From assembly GCF_030817535.1 (NCBI RefSeq), contig NZ_JAUSZL010000002.1:496001-560000 (forward strand): 64,000 nucleotides of DNA, in the 5' to 3' direction. The position numbers and the translations under genes were made by a program. Position 1 is the stretch's first letter. Each line of letters opens with the position of its first letter. This DNA is from Streptomyces sp. V3I8. GTDB lineage: Bacteria; Actinomycetota; Actinomycetes; Streptomycetales; Streptomycetaceae. Positions 15,660-24,105 of the stretch are shown piece after piece. The notes below the pieces were generated by a model. It saw nothing but the letters and a program-made list of their open reading frames with translations, was not told the DNA's origin and made no database searches.

Positions 15660-16697
15660 TCAGCCGCGGGCCATCGCTATGGAACCCGCGAGCCGGTCCC
15701 CCGCCTCGTAGATCATGTACGGGACGCCGCCGTCCGTGCCGAACGACGGGGCCGCGGCGCGACCGTTCTCCGGCGCGGTCGACAGGGAGTTGTAGAAGAC
15801 ACCGAGGTGCGTGCGCCTGCTGAAGTCGTTGCCGACCTCGGTGATCATCAGGTCGCCGCCGCTGCCCTTGTCCTTGTTGTAGACGACGTACGTGCTGTCG
15901 TTGCGGTACAGCAGGTGCGGACCGCCGATGTTGACGGCGCCGACGTCGGTGTGGCGGACCAGCGGCTGCTGGTCGAAGGTCCAGGTGCGCCCGTCGGCCG
16001 ACCAGCCCCAGTGGATGTCACGGTGGTCGGTCGTGTTGTTCAGCATGAAGACCATCACGAAGTGGGCCCCACGGGACGGCAGTTCGTGCGGGAAGACCCG
16101 GGCGTACGACGTCTCGGTCGTGCCGCCGGGCAGCATGGACGTGGTCAGGACGACCTTGTCGTAGGTGAAGTTGACGCCGTCCTTGGACCGGGCCAGCCGC
16201 GTCGTGGTGTTCTCCCCGTGGAAGTACATCCACATCTCCTTGGCGCTCTCGTGCCACATCACGTGGGCGGAGGCGACGTGGCTGACGGAGTAGTGGGGCT
16301 GCCAGTCGTTCGGGACGATCGGGTTGTCCGGGAACTCCGTGAAGGGGCCCTCCAGGGAGTTGCCGTACGCCAGGCAGATGCCGCCGGGTGCGTCGTGCGG
16401 CCCGTAGTACAGGTAGTACTTGCCCAGGGGGTTCGGGATGCGGCCGGCGGTGCCCCGGATGCACGGGAAGATGATCTCGCCCGTCGGGTTGTACTTCAGC
16501 CGGGAGGGGGTGAGCAGCGTACGGACGTACTTGTAGTCGGGGAAACCGCCGGGCGCTGCGGCCGCGGACGGGGCGGCCGCCCCGTCCGGGATCAGGGCGG
16601 ACGCCGCCGTGGGGGCGAGTCCGCCGACGGTCAGGGCGGCGCCGGTGGCGGCACCGGCGCGCAGGAACAGACGACGACCAGGACGCGGCTCGTTCAT
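15660..16697 (-). CDS. Tat-secreted beta-propeller protein, GH43-clan-like
   Basis: 345 residues. The Tat leader is RRLFLRAGAATGAALTVGG. The mature part has repeated blade motifs with aromatic and acidic pairs, for example GKYYLYYGPHDAPGGICLAYG, AHVMWHESAKEMWMYFHGEN and DIHWGWSADGRTW. These are typical of five-bladed glycosidase-like propellers. I cannot assign a numbered family with confidence. The expected role is extracellular attack on a plant or microbial glycan. It is separated by a G-rich spacer from the permease gene upstream on the same strand and may be the last member of that operon. Confidence 0.7.
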   Translation of the reverse strand: MNEPRPGRRLFLRAGAATGAALTVGGLAPTAASALIPDGAAAPSAAAAPGGFPDYKYVRTLLTPSRLKYNPTGEIIFPCIRGTAGRIPNPLGKYYLYYGPHDAPGGICLAYGNSLEGPFTEFPDNPIVPNDWQPHYSVSHVASAHVMWHESAKEMWMYFHGENTTTRLARSKDGVNFTYDKVVLTTSMLPGGTTETSYARVFPHELPSRGAHFVMVFMLNNTTDHRDIHWGWSADGRTWTFDQQPLVRHTDVGAVNIGGPHLLYRNDSTYVVYNKDKGSGGDLMITEVGNDFSRRTHLGVFYNSLSTAPENGRAAAPSFGTDGGVPYMIYEAGDRLAGSIAMARG

Positions 16698-16734
16698 GGT
16701 GCGACTCCAGACTCCGGAAGGACGGGCGGGGAGG

Positions 16735-16785
16735 GAAAGAGGAGGGGAGGGGAGGGGAGGGCGGGAGGGAGAAAGGGGCGCGGCC
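16735..16785 (+). repeat. G-tract spacer with four-run quadruplex motif
   Basis: From 16744 the plus strand reads GGGGAGGGGAGGGGAGGGCG, continuing with another GGG. That is five G-runs separated by single bases. It lies between the permease stop and the propeller-protein start. The transcript of that strand would carry C-tracts; the quadruplex would form in the non-template DNA. Confidence 0.75.
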
Positions 16786-16790
16786 GGACC

Positions 16791-18077
16791 TCAGAGGTAC
16801 GTGGCCGCGGTGACGCACAGCCCGCCGAGGGCGACGGCCCACACGTACGGGAGCGTGCGCACCATGACCTGCTGCGGGGAGACGCCGGCGTACTGGGCGG
16901 CCCACACGGTCTGGGTGCTGGTCGGGTCGGCGACGCCGAAGACCTGGTTGTACGAGGTGGCCATGCCGAGGACGACCGCGGCGGGGTAGATCCCGGTGGA
17001 GATGAGGACACCGGCGATGCCCGCGCCCAGTCCGAACACGTTCAGCGGCCCGCGGTAGAGGCACAGCGGCACGAGCAGCGTGAAGACGCCGACGAACACC
17101 ACGGCGTTCTGCGGACTGACCGCCTTCACCAGCGGTTCGAGCGCCTCGACCGCGCCGGGGAGTTTCACCGCGGCCAGCAGGATGCCGATGGCGATGAACA
17201 GGACGATCGGCGGGGCGGCCACCTCGAATCCGCCGTACAGGGTGCGCAGCAGCCGCTTGTTCATCTCCCGGGGACGGGTGGTGGTGACCAGCACGTACAG
17301 GACGCCTGCCAGCAGGGACGGGATGATGGCGAGTTCGAAGCCCAGGGCGAGGACCAGCGGCACGGCCGGGGTGAGCAGCGCGTACCAGGGGGCGTCGCCG
17401 AGGCGTTGCCGGCGGCTCGGTGAACGGGGCTTGTCCGACACGGACTTGAGGGACCAGGTGTGCTCGACGCCCCGGCGGCGCGACTCGATGAACACGTACA
17501 GGACGGCGGCCACCAGGGCGAACGGGAACAGCTTCACCATGAAGCCGCGGACGGTCGGTACGGGCAGTTCCAGGGCGGTGGAGAAGAACTGCCACAGGGG
17601 CAGTTCGAAGGGGATGCCGACGGCGATGCCCATGAGGACGGTCCCGGCGGCGGTCACCTTCGGGATGCCCACCGCGATCATGGCCGGGATGCCGATGAGG
17701 CCCGCGAGCATCGCGGCGGGCGCCGAGCCGGTGACGGTCCCGATGAGGGCGGAGACCGCCAGCACACCGAGGGCCACCACGACCGGACGGTCCCCGCCGA
17801 ACTCGACAATCTTGCGGACGAGGGTGGCGGCCACCCCCGTCTCCTCGAGGAGCTTGCCGAGCCAGGAGCCCAGCACGATGGCGATCATCGTGGCGGCCAG
17901 TGCGGGCGCGCCCTCCTGGAGGACCGTGTCGAGGACGCTGTTCTCGCCGGTCAGCGGGGCGCCGGCGACGAAGGCGATGACCACGGCGAGGATGACGAGC
18001 GCGAACGCCGTGGGCAGTTTGCGGGTGAGCATGGCGGCGACACCCGCGGCCATGACGAGCAGGATGACGACACCCAT
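16791..18077 (-). CDS. Polytopic permease, GntP/ion-transporter-like
   Basis: 428 residues with about 11 hydrophobic segments. The two halves look similar, each with a re-entrant-like Gly/Pro region (TGSAPAAMLAGLIGIPAMIAVG; LVPLCLYRGPLNVFGLGAGI). This is the style of GntP, CitMHS and related organic-acid:proton symporters. The family is not certain. It begins 3 nt after the stop of the unknown protein upstream and is co-transcribed with the HyuA-like gene. It probably imports the substrate of that pathway. Confidence 0.75.
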   Translation of the reverse strand: MGVVILLVMAAGVAAMLTRKLPTAFALVILAVVIAFVAGAPLTGENSVLDTVLQEGAPALAATMIAIVLGSWLGKLLEETGVAATLVRKIVEFGGDRPVVVALGVLAVSALIGTVTGSAPAAMLAGLIGIPAMIAVGIPKVTAAGTVLMGIAVGIPFELPLWQFFSTALELPVPTVRGFMVKLFPFALVAAVLYVFIESRRRGVEHTWSLKSVSDKPRSPSRRQRLGDAPWYALLTPAVPLVLALGFELAIIPSLLAGVLYVLVTTTRPREMNKRLLRTLYGGFEVAAPPIVLFIAIGILLAAVKLPGAVEALEPLVKAVSPQNAVVFVGVFTLLVPLCLYRGPLNVFGLGAGIAGVLISTGIYPAAVVLGMATSYNQVFGVADPTSTQTVWAAQYAGVSPQQVMVRTLPYVWAVALGGLCVTAATYL

Positions 18078-18080
18078 GGC

Positions 18081-18695
18081 TCAGTTCTCTCTTCCGGGTG
18101 CGCCGACCGCGGCGGCGAGCGCGGCGGTCAGCAGGAGGGGGCTGCGGCCGAGTCCGCAGACGGTACGGGCGTGGGCGTGGGCGGCGATCTCCTCGGCCCC
18201 CGCGACATGGGCGAGGACGCGGAAGCGGCCGAGCCTCAGCGCGGTGTGCCCGATCGCCTCCTTGAGCGCGGTCCGGGTCGCCCGGTGGTGGAAGTGCTCG
18301 TGCGCGCTCTCGTGGGCGAGAGCCGCGGCGCGCACCGATCCCACGGGGTACCAGGAGCGCCAGCCGAGTTCGTCGATGAGTTCCTCGGCACGCTCGACGG
18401 TGTCGGTGCAGATCTCGACGGTGGCGGGACGCGAGGTGTAGCGGGCGAGAAGCAGTTCGTCGAGCCCGTCGTCGCGTTCCACGATCCGGGCGGTACGGGG
18501 ACCGGGTTCGAGGGCGGCGCCGAACGCGTCGGCGGCCTCGGCCCAGCGGCGCAGCAGGGCGGGGTCCCGCCCCTCGTGGGTGGGTGTGGCGGCGAGCAGG
18601 CGTACCGCCAGATCCAGGTCGTCGGTGTCCTCGACCGGACGGGCGACGGGCCCGGGGACCTTCTTCGCCCCGGCCGCCGCCCGGGCGCGGCTCAT
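18081..18695 (-). CDS. Unknown protein in HyuA operon
   Basis: 204 residues; I do not recognise the family. The start overlaps the stop of the HyuA-like gene (ATGA), so the products are made in fixed ratio. A His-rich patch, AHESAHEHFHHRAT near residue 130, could bind metal. A helical segment (EAIGHTALRLGRFRVLAHVAG) follows. The C-terminal third is Ala/Leu-rich (LLLTAALAAAVG). Position between the hydantoinase and the permease suggests an accessory or enzymatic role in the same pathway. Confidence 0.75.
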   Translation of the reverse strand: MSRARAAAGAKKVPGPVARPVEDTDDLDLAVRLLAATPTHEGRDPALLRRWAEAADAFGAALEPGPRTARIVERDDGLDELLLARYTSRPATVEICTDTVERAEELIDELGWRSWYPVGSVRAAALAHESAHEHFHHRATRTALKEAIGHTALRLGRFRVLAHVAGAEEIAAHAHARTVCGLGRSPLLLTAALAAAVGAPGREN

Positions 18696-20851
18696 GACCG
18701 TACCTCCACGACGGCCACCACGGGCTCGTCGGCGGCGCGGTCCCGCATCTCGCTGCGGGCCAGGGCGAGCAGCGGCTGCGGGTCGAGGACTCCGGAGAGG
18801 TCCGCGATACGGGAGCCGAGGAGCAGCCTGAGCGCGGGGGCCCGGACGCCGCCGTCGCCGTACGACGTCGCCTCGCGGACGAGGTCGCCCAGCAGTTCGG
18901 GAGCGGCTCCCACGGTGGTGGCGGCCACTTGTGCGTCGGCGGCGTGCAGGCGCACCACTCCGTCGGCGTCCACGACGCGCACGGGGTGCCGGGTGGCTCG
19001 CAGCCGGCGCCGCACCTCGGTGCCGTAGACCGTGTGGGCGGGCGTGCCGGCGAGGACGCGGACCCGGTCCGGGTCGGTCTTGAGGCTGGCGGCCGCCGCG
19101 GCGAGCCGTTCGCCGTCGTCGGCGCTGTGCGAGCGGTCCTGGGTACGCAGTTCGGTGGCACCGGTGGCGATGGCGCGGACGGTGCTGGTCTGCGGGTCGA
19201 CGGTCACCTCGACCTCGACCCCGTCGGCGGCGGCGCCCTGAGCCACGACGGCCCGCTCGGCCTCGGCGCGGACGGCGAGGATCTGCTCCTGCGTGGCGCC
19301 GGGGACGATCCGTTCGATCTGCTCGCGCACCAGGGCCAGGGCCACGCCGATCGGGCTGATGACCTCGTTGTGCCGGGCGATCCTGCCCTCCATGCCGGTG
19401 AGCACCGCGAGGTGGGGGGTGACGGTGGCCGCCCCTCCCCCGCCGCCGACGAGGACGGCGGTGTCGGAGTCCAGGCGGTACTCGCGCATGACCTTGTCCA
19501 CCACCGACCTCACCTGCTCGGCGCCCGCGTCGAGGATGCGGGCGGCGGCCGTGGGCACGTCCACGCCGAGCGCGGCGGCGAGCGGGGCGACGGCGGCCCT
19601 CGCCACCTCCTGGTCGCAGTGCGCGAAGTCGCCTTCGGGTACCCGGCCGAGCGCGTTGGCGGCGCAGGTCATGGTGATGGCGTACCGGCCGCCCGCCGCG
19701 TCCAGGACCGCGTGGTCGGCCGGGTCGCCGGCCATCGGGCGCACGGTGGCCAGGGTCGCGTCGCGCAGCTCCGCCGGGTCGGCGAAGCAGGCGTAGGGCA
19801 GTCCCGCGATGTGGGCGCTGCGCGGCCCGACGCCCGTGATGCGGGCCCGGCCGCCGTGGGCCCCGTCGCCCCGGGTCAGGTCGACGCGGACCATCGAGCC
19901 GCCGCCGACACCGACGGTGCGGACGTCCAGGGCGTTGAGGTACGAACTCCTGCCGAGCATCGTGGCGTGCCGGACGGCGACCTTGCCGCGGCGTACGACG
20001 CTGATGTCGGTGGAGGTGCCGCCGGTCTCGAGGAAGACGCCCTCGCTGATGCGCTCCTGCATCAGGGCGCCGGCGACACCGGCCGCCGGGCCCGACAGCA
20101 CGGTCAGCAGCGGGCGGCGGCGCATCTCGTCGAGGGCCATGACGCCCCCGTCGCAGCGCATAACCATGAGCGGTGCGCAGATGCCCGCCTTGGTGATGGA
20201 CGCGTCGACGAGGTCGGCGGTGGCGAGCATGCGCGGCAGGATGGCCGCGTTGACGACGGCGGTACGGGTCCGCTTGTGCAGTCCGTACAGCGAGGTGATC
20301 TCGTGCGCGGCGGTCGTCGGGAGCCCGGCGGAGCGGGCGGTGGCGAGTACGGCCTGCTCGCCCTCGGGGTGGTCGACGGCGAACGGCTCGGTGGCGACGA
20401 CGACTTCGGCGCCCTGGGCCGTGACCTCGTCGACCGCGGCGCGGACGGCATCCTCGTCGTCCGGGTCGGCCACGTGGGCGTAGGTGAGCGGAAGCCTTTT
20501 GCCGGGGGCGAGTTCGAGGCGGCCGAGGGCGGCGAGCCGGCGGGTGAGGACGGCCCCGGGGCCGGTGCCGACACCGATCAGGCCGACGGTGGCGACGTCA
20601 CCCTCGAGCAGGGCGTTGGTCGCCTGGGTCGTGCCGTGGGCGAGGAAGGCGACGTCGGCGGGATCGCGGCCGATCTGCCCCAGCAGCCGGTCCAGGGCCT
20701 CGACGATGCCGTGGGCGACGCCGTCCTCGTGGTGGTGGCTGGTGGGGACCTTGACCTGGCCGAGCAGGCCGAGGGTCGTGGCGTCGACGGCGACGGCGTC
20801 GGTGAAGGTCCCGCCGACGTCGATGCCGACGCGGATTCTGTGGGTGGTCAT
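18692..20851 (-). CDS. Hydantoinase/oxoprolinase family protein (HyuA type)
   Basis: 719 residues. The N-terminus VGIDVGGTFTDAVAVD is the actin-like phosphate-binding strand of Hydant_A_N. The central part has VFLETGGTSTDISVVRRG and VRTVGVGGGSMVRVD. The ATPase fold closes with TAVLVGGGGGAATV. Relatives use ATP to open or carboxylate cyclic amides and ketones (5-oxoproline, hydantoin, acetophenone, acetone). Most pair with a HyuB subunit, and none is in this window. The operon is FAD oxidoreductase, this gene, unknown protein, permease. The start ATG has AGGAGG 8 nt upstream. Confidence 0.88.
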   Translation of the reverse strand: MTTHRIRVGIDVGGTFTDAVAVDATTLGLLGQVKVPTSHHHEDGVAHGIVEALDRLLGQIGRDPADVAFLAHGTTQATNALLEGDVATVGLIGVGTGPGAVLTRRLAALGRLELAPGKRLPLTYAHVADPDDEDAVRAAVDEVTAQGAEVVVATEPFAVDHPEGEQAVLATARSAGLPTTAAHEITSLYGLHKRTRTAVVNAAILPRMLATADLVDASITKAGICAPLMVMRCDGGVMALDEMRRRPLLTVLSGPAAGVAGALMQERISEGVFLETGGTSTDISVVRRGKVAVRHATMLGRSSYLNALDVRTVGVGGGSMVRVDLTRGDGAHGGRARITGVGPRSAHIAGLPYACFADPAELRDATLATVRPMAGDPADHAVLDAAGGRYAITMTCAANALGRVPEGDFAHCDQEVARAAVAPLAAALGVDVPTAAARILDAGAEQVRSVVDKVMREYRLDSDTAVLVGGGGGAATVTPHLAVLTGMEGRIARHNEVISPIGVALALVREQIERIVPGATQEQILAVRAEAERAVVAQGAAADGVEVEVTVDPQTSTVRAIATGATELRTQDRSHSADDGERLAAAAASLKTDPDRVRVLAGTPAHTVYGTEVRRRLRATRHPVRVVDADGVVRLHAADAQVAATTVGAAPELLGDLVREATSYGDGGVRAPALRLLLGSRIADLSGVLDPQPLLALARSEMRDRAADEPVVAVVEVRS

Positions 20852-20984
20852 GTCCGGGCACCTCCTTGTGCTGTGTCAGTCATGCGCGGGCGGCGGCCGG
20901 ACGGGCGGGCAGGACGGCTCTCTCCCGCCCGGCTCCGGCTCGGGCCCGCGGTACGGCGGCAAGGGCCGCCGTGTACACCGTTGT

Positions 20985-22595
20985 TCAGTAGCCCCGTACG
21001 TCGGGCCAGTGGCGCTGCACCCCGTCGCGGTCGAGCCGGCGGGCGAACTCCTCGAACCGCTTGTCCTCGGCCTGGACCTGAGCGGGTTCGACGTCCTCGT
21101 CCAGGCAGTGGGCGGCGAGCGCGCCGGCAACCTCGCCGATGTTCCACTCCACCGGGTGCAGCCGGTAGCAGCCGTTGGTGATGTGCGTCGTGCCGATGTT
21201 CTTGCCGGCGGGCAGCAGGTTGCGCACACGTTTGGGCACCAGCGCGCCGAGCGGGATCTCGAAGGGCACCGAGCCGATGTCGATGTAGTTGTCGCCGCCC
21301 GTCGAGGGGTGCAGGTCGATGCGGTAGTTGCCGACTCCGACCGAGTCCCGGTACCTGGTGCCGCCGTAGGGTCCGACCAGGTCGATCGCCACGTCGTGCT
21401 CGGTGACGGTGGTGACCGCCTCGATACGGCGTGACTCGCGGACGTAAGGAGCCTTCGCGAGGCCGTCCGGGGTACCGGTCACGTCCGGGCGGGGGCGCAG
21501 GCCCGGGAACCCGGTGCCGCCGTCCTCGCGGGGCGCCTCGGTCTGCAGCCAGTACAGGACCGACAGCGACAACTGCCGTGCCCCGGAGACCGCTTCGGCC
21601 CCGGTCTGCGCGCCCGCCCCGACCAGCGGCTTCAGCCAGTAGTCGTTGAGCGGCCAGTTGACGAGGGTGATGTCGGAGTCGAAGGCGCCGGGGCGGTGCA
21701 GCTTGCGCGCCAGGATGCGCCGGAAGCCCCACAGTTCCTTGTCGCCGGCGTCGGCGCTCTGGTCGGCGCTCACCGCGAGCGGGTCGAGCTCCGGGTTGGG
21801 CACGAAGGTGCGTGGCACGGATTCCAGTGAGCGCGGGTCCGGGGCCTCGAAGCCGAGCAGCGGTCCGGGCCAGAAGTCGGGCCGGTACTCCCGCCAGAAG
21901 CCGTAGTCGGCCGGCCGGTCGACGGTGTGGTCCTCGCCCTCGTGGTGGGAGAGCGCGAAGCACACGGTGATGCCCTGTTGGTTGAGCGGCTGGGCCTCGT
22001 CCGGGGCGTGCGGTTCGTCGTACGCGGACCGCGCCTCGGCCCCGGTGACGTGCTCGACACCGGCCAGTTCGAGGAGTTCCCCCGTCTCGGTGGCGTCGAT
22101 GACGTAGCGGGCGGGGACGGTGACCTGCCGGCCGTCCGGGCGGCGCTCCAGTGTCACGGACCGTACGACATCGTTGTCCGCCTCGGCCGCGACGGGCCGG
22201 TGGTCGGTGAGGACGGTGAGCCGTCCGGCGGCCCGGTGGGGCGCGAGCATCGCCTCGACGACGGCCAGCGCGACCCGTGGCTCGTGACAGAGCTTGCTGA
22301 CGCGTCCGGCACCCGGGTTGAGGTCCGTGAGGGCCATCGCCTCGGAGCGCAGCGGGTACCACTGCCGGTAGAACTGCCGGATGCCTTCGCGCAGCCGGCG
22401 GTACGAGGCGGTGGTGCCGAACTGCTCCACCCACGGGTGCTCGTCGGGCGGCACGGCCTGCGAGGTGAGCTGCCCGCCGAGCCAGTCGGTCTCCTCGGTG
22501 AGGACGACGCTGCGGCCGGCCCGGCAGGCGGCCAGTGCGGCGGCCACGCCGCCGAGTCCGCCGCCCACGATGAGGATGTCGGCTTTCGGATTCAC
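20985..22595 (-). CDS. FAD-dependent oxidoreductase (FAD_oxidored family)
   Basis: 536 residues. The dinucleotide fold is ADILIVGGGLGGVAAALAACRAG, followed by EETDWLGGQLTSQ. A second FAD segment is VPARYVIDATETGELLELAGV. The C-terminal part contains GNYRIDLHP, NLLPAGKNIGTTHITNG and HPVEWNIGEVAGALA. This combination marks the PF12831-type oxidoreductases often found beside carbohydrate or amide catabolic genes. The soluble cytoplasmic enzyme probably oxidises the compound before the HyuA-like step. It lies 75 bp after the LacI gene and 133 bp before the HyuA-like gene, same strand. Confidence 0.85.
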   Translation of the reverse strand: MNPKADILIVGGGLGGVAAALAACRAGRSVVLTEETDWLGGQLTSQAVPPDEHPWVEQFGTTASYRRLREGIRQFYRQWYPLRSEAMALTDLNPGAGRVSKLCHEPRVALAVVEAMLAPHRAAGRLTVLTDHRPVAAEADNDVVRSVTLERRPDGRQVTVPARYVIDATETGELLELAGVEHVTGAEARSAYDEPHAPDEAQPLNQQGITVCFALSHHEGEDHTVDRPADYGFWREYRPDFWPGPLLGFEAPDPRSLESVPRTFVPNPELDPLAVSADQSADAGDKELWGFRRILARKLHRPGAFDSDITLVNWPLNDYWLKPLVGAGAQTGAEAVSGARQLSLSVLYWLQTEAPREDGGTGFPGLRPRPDVTGTPDGLAKAPYVRESRRIEAVTTVTEHDVAIDLVGPYGGTRYRDSVGVGNYRIDLHPSTGGDNYIDIGSVPFEIPLGALVPKRVRNLLPAGKNIGTTHITNGCYRLHPVEWNIGEVAGALAAHCLDEDVEPAQVQAEDKRFEEFARRLDRDGVQRHWPDVRGY

Positions 22596-22670
22596 GCTTC
22601 TCCCTGCTGATGGTTCTCGGTGGTACGTCTCGCCGGCGGTTCGCGATGTCTTCGTGCCCGTCCGCCGGTG

Positions 22671-23774
22671 TCATCGCGGCTCCGGTGGGCTCCCGGTGGT
22701 CGTACCGGCCCGGAAGGCGCAGGCGACCAGGGGTTCGTCGGCCTCCTCCCCCGCCACGAGCGAGGCCAGCATCCGGACCGCGGCCGCGCCCAGCTGGTGC
22801 CGCGGCACGTCGAATCCGGTGGGCTGCGGATCGCCCGCAAGGTCGGGCGGCGGGCTGCCGAGGAGCGCGAGGGAGAGGTCGCCGGGACAGCTCAGCCCCG
22901 CTTCGCCCACGGCCGCGCGCAGGGCACGCCAGGCGCCCCCGGTGTCGGTCTCCTCCGCGACGAACGCGGTGACGCCCTCGGCGAGCCAGCGGCGCAGCCG
23001 CTCGGGGGTGACGTCGCGCCCGGGGTCGGCGCAGCGGAACACCGCCTCGGGCCCGCCGGCCAGTTCGGCGGCCTCCAGCCCTTCCAGGAAGCCCTGCTGG
23101 CGGTCCGCGGAGGCCGGCGCGTCGTCGTCCTCCCGGATCAGGACGATCCGCCGATGCCCCGACGACACCAGGTGACGGACCACTTCGCGGCTGGCGCTGA
23201 CATAGTCGGCGCCCACCCACGACAGTCCCTCCAGCTCCTCGCGGCGGCCGAGGTGCACGACCGGGAACCCGTCGGCGACCATCCGCTTCAGCTCGGCGAG
23301 CGGCACATGACGGCCGAGGAACAGGCATCCGTCCGCGAGCCGGACGCGGTTCAGCGCCTCGGGCCCGGCCGCCTTGGCGCCGCCGGAGCTCGATCCCGTG
23401 AACAGCACCAGGTCGTACCCCCGCGCGGCCGCCTCCCGCTCCACCCCGACGAGGAAGGGGTAGTACGAGTGCTCCACGTCCGTGGGGAAGGTGGCCGTGA
23501 AGCTGTAGACGCCGAGCAGGTTGTTGCGTGCCGCCGCCAGCCGCTGGGCCGCCACGTCCGGTACGTAGCCGAGGCTGCGGGCCGCGTCGAGCACCCGCTG
23601 CCGCGTCTCGTCCGAGATCGCCGATCCCTGCGCCTTGTCCGACAGCACGAGCGACACCGTGGCCTGGGACACCCCGGCCAGCCGGGCGACCTCCGCCTGC
23701 CGCGGCCGGGACGGACGTCCGCCCGCCCCGGGGGTCCGCCCCCGCCTGGGTCGCTTGCTGGGCTGCTCCACCAT
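22671..23774 (-). CDS. LacI-family transcriptional regulator
   Basis: 367 residues from ATG 23774; a GTG at 23783 and another just inside are alternatives. The HTH is RQAEVARLAGVSQATVSLVLSDKAQGSAISDETRQRVLDAARSLGY with the hinge YVPDVAAQRLA. A periplasmic-binding-like effector domain follows, ending DEPLVACAFRAGTTTGSPP. It heads the FAD/HyuA/permease operon and faces the GH76 gene. Two ATGCGYAT boxes lie 40-60 bp upstream. It is likely to repress this operon, itself and possibly GH76. Confidence 0.88.
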   Translation of the reverse strand: MVEQPSKRPRRGRTPGAGGRPSRPRQAEVARLAGVSQATVSLVLSDKAQGSAISDETRQRVLDAARSLGYVPDVAAQRLAAARNNLLGVYSFTATFPTDVEHSYYPFLVGVEREAAARGYDLVLFTGSSSGGAKAAGPEALNRVRLADGCLFLGRHVPLAELKRMVADGFPVVHLGRREELEGLSWVGADYVSASREVVRHLVSSGHRRIVLIREDDDAPASADRQQGFLEGLEAAELAGGPEAVFRCADPGRDVTPERLRRWLAEGVTAFVAEETDTGGAWRALRAAVGEAGLSCPGDLSLALLGSPPPDLAGDPQPTGFDVPRHQLGAAAVRMLASLVAGEEADEPLVACAFRAGTTTGSPPEPR

Positions 23775-23811
23775 GCTCCTCACCCGGTCGGTTTCCGGCC
23801 GACCTCTCTAC

Positions 23812-23837
23812 TAATGCGTATAAGTAATGCGCATAAC
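23812..23837. promoter_or_regulatory. Paired LacI-type boxes TAATGCGTATAA / TAATGCGCATAA
   Basis: Two 12-bp near-identical units are spaced 13 bp start to start. The second contains the perfect palindrome ATGCGCAT. They lie just upstream of the LacI gene in unusually AT-rich DNA. The rest of the 331-bp gap (23775-24105) holds only the GH76 promoter. Confidence 0.6.
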
Positions 23838-24002
23838 CTGAACTGTGAAGCGTTCGACCGGCAGCGGTCAAGAGGCGCGGCACGACTTCTTCAAGCGATG
23901 CGGAGGGACTCCGCACGCGACGGAGAAGGACTCCCGCACGCCGTCACCCTCCGGCGCCGCCCCGGCATCACCCTCCGGCATACGGCACATTCGTCCGGAC
24001 CA

Positions 24003-24031
24003 TTGACCTGCTCCCGTCAGCCGGTTAGCGT
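24003..24031 (+). promoter_or_regulatory. Vegetative-type promoter for GH76 gene
   Basis: TTGACC (24003-24008), a 17-bp spacer and TAGCGT (24026-24031) match the HrdB-type consensus. Transcription would start near 24038, leaving a leader of about 70 nt. Confidence 0.6.
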
Positions 24032-24105
24032 CCACGCCGAGCCTTTCCTAGGACCAGCACCTGTGCCCCCCACCGCAGTGTTCGGCAAGCCTCGGGAGTT
24101 CATCC

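Noticed and set aside
16018..19161. 1047-codon minus-strand open frame
   Set aside because: It runs across three real genes in another frame, with Arg/Pro/Gly-rich composition typical of shadow frames in high-GC DNA.
20848..23916. 1022-codon minus-strand open frame
   Set aside because: It overlaps the FAD oxidoreductase and LacI genes, which have clear motifs in their own frames.
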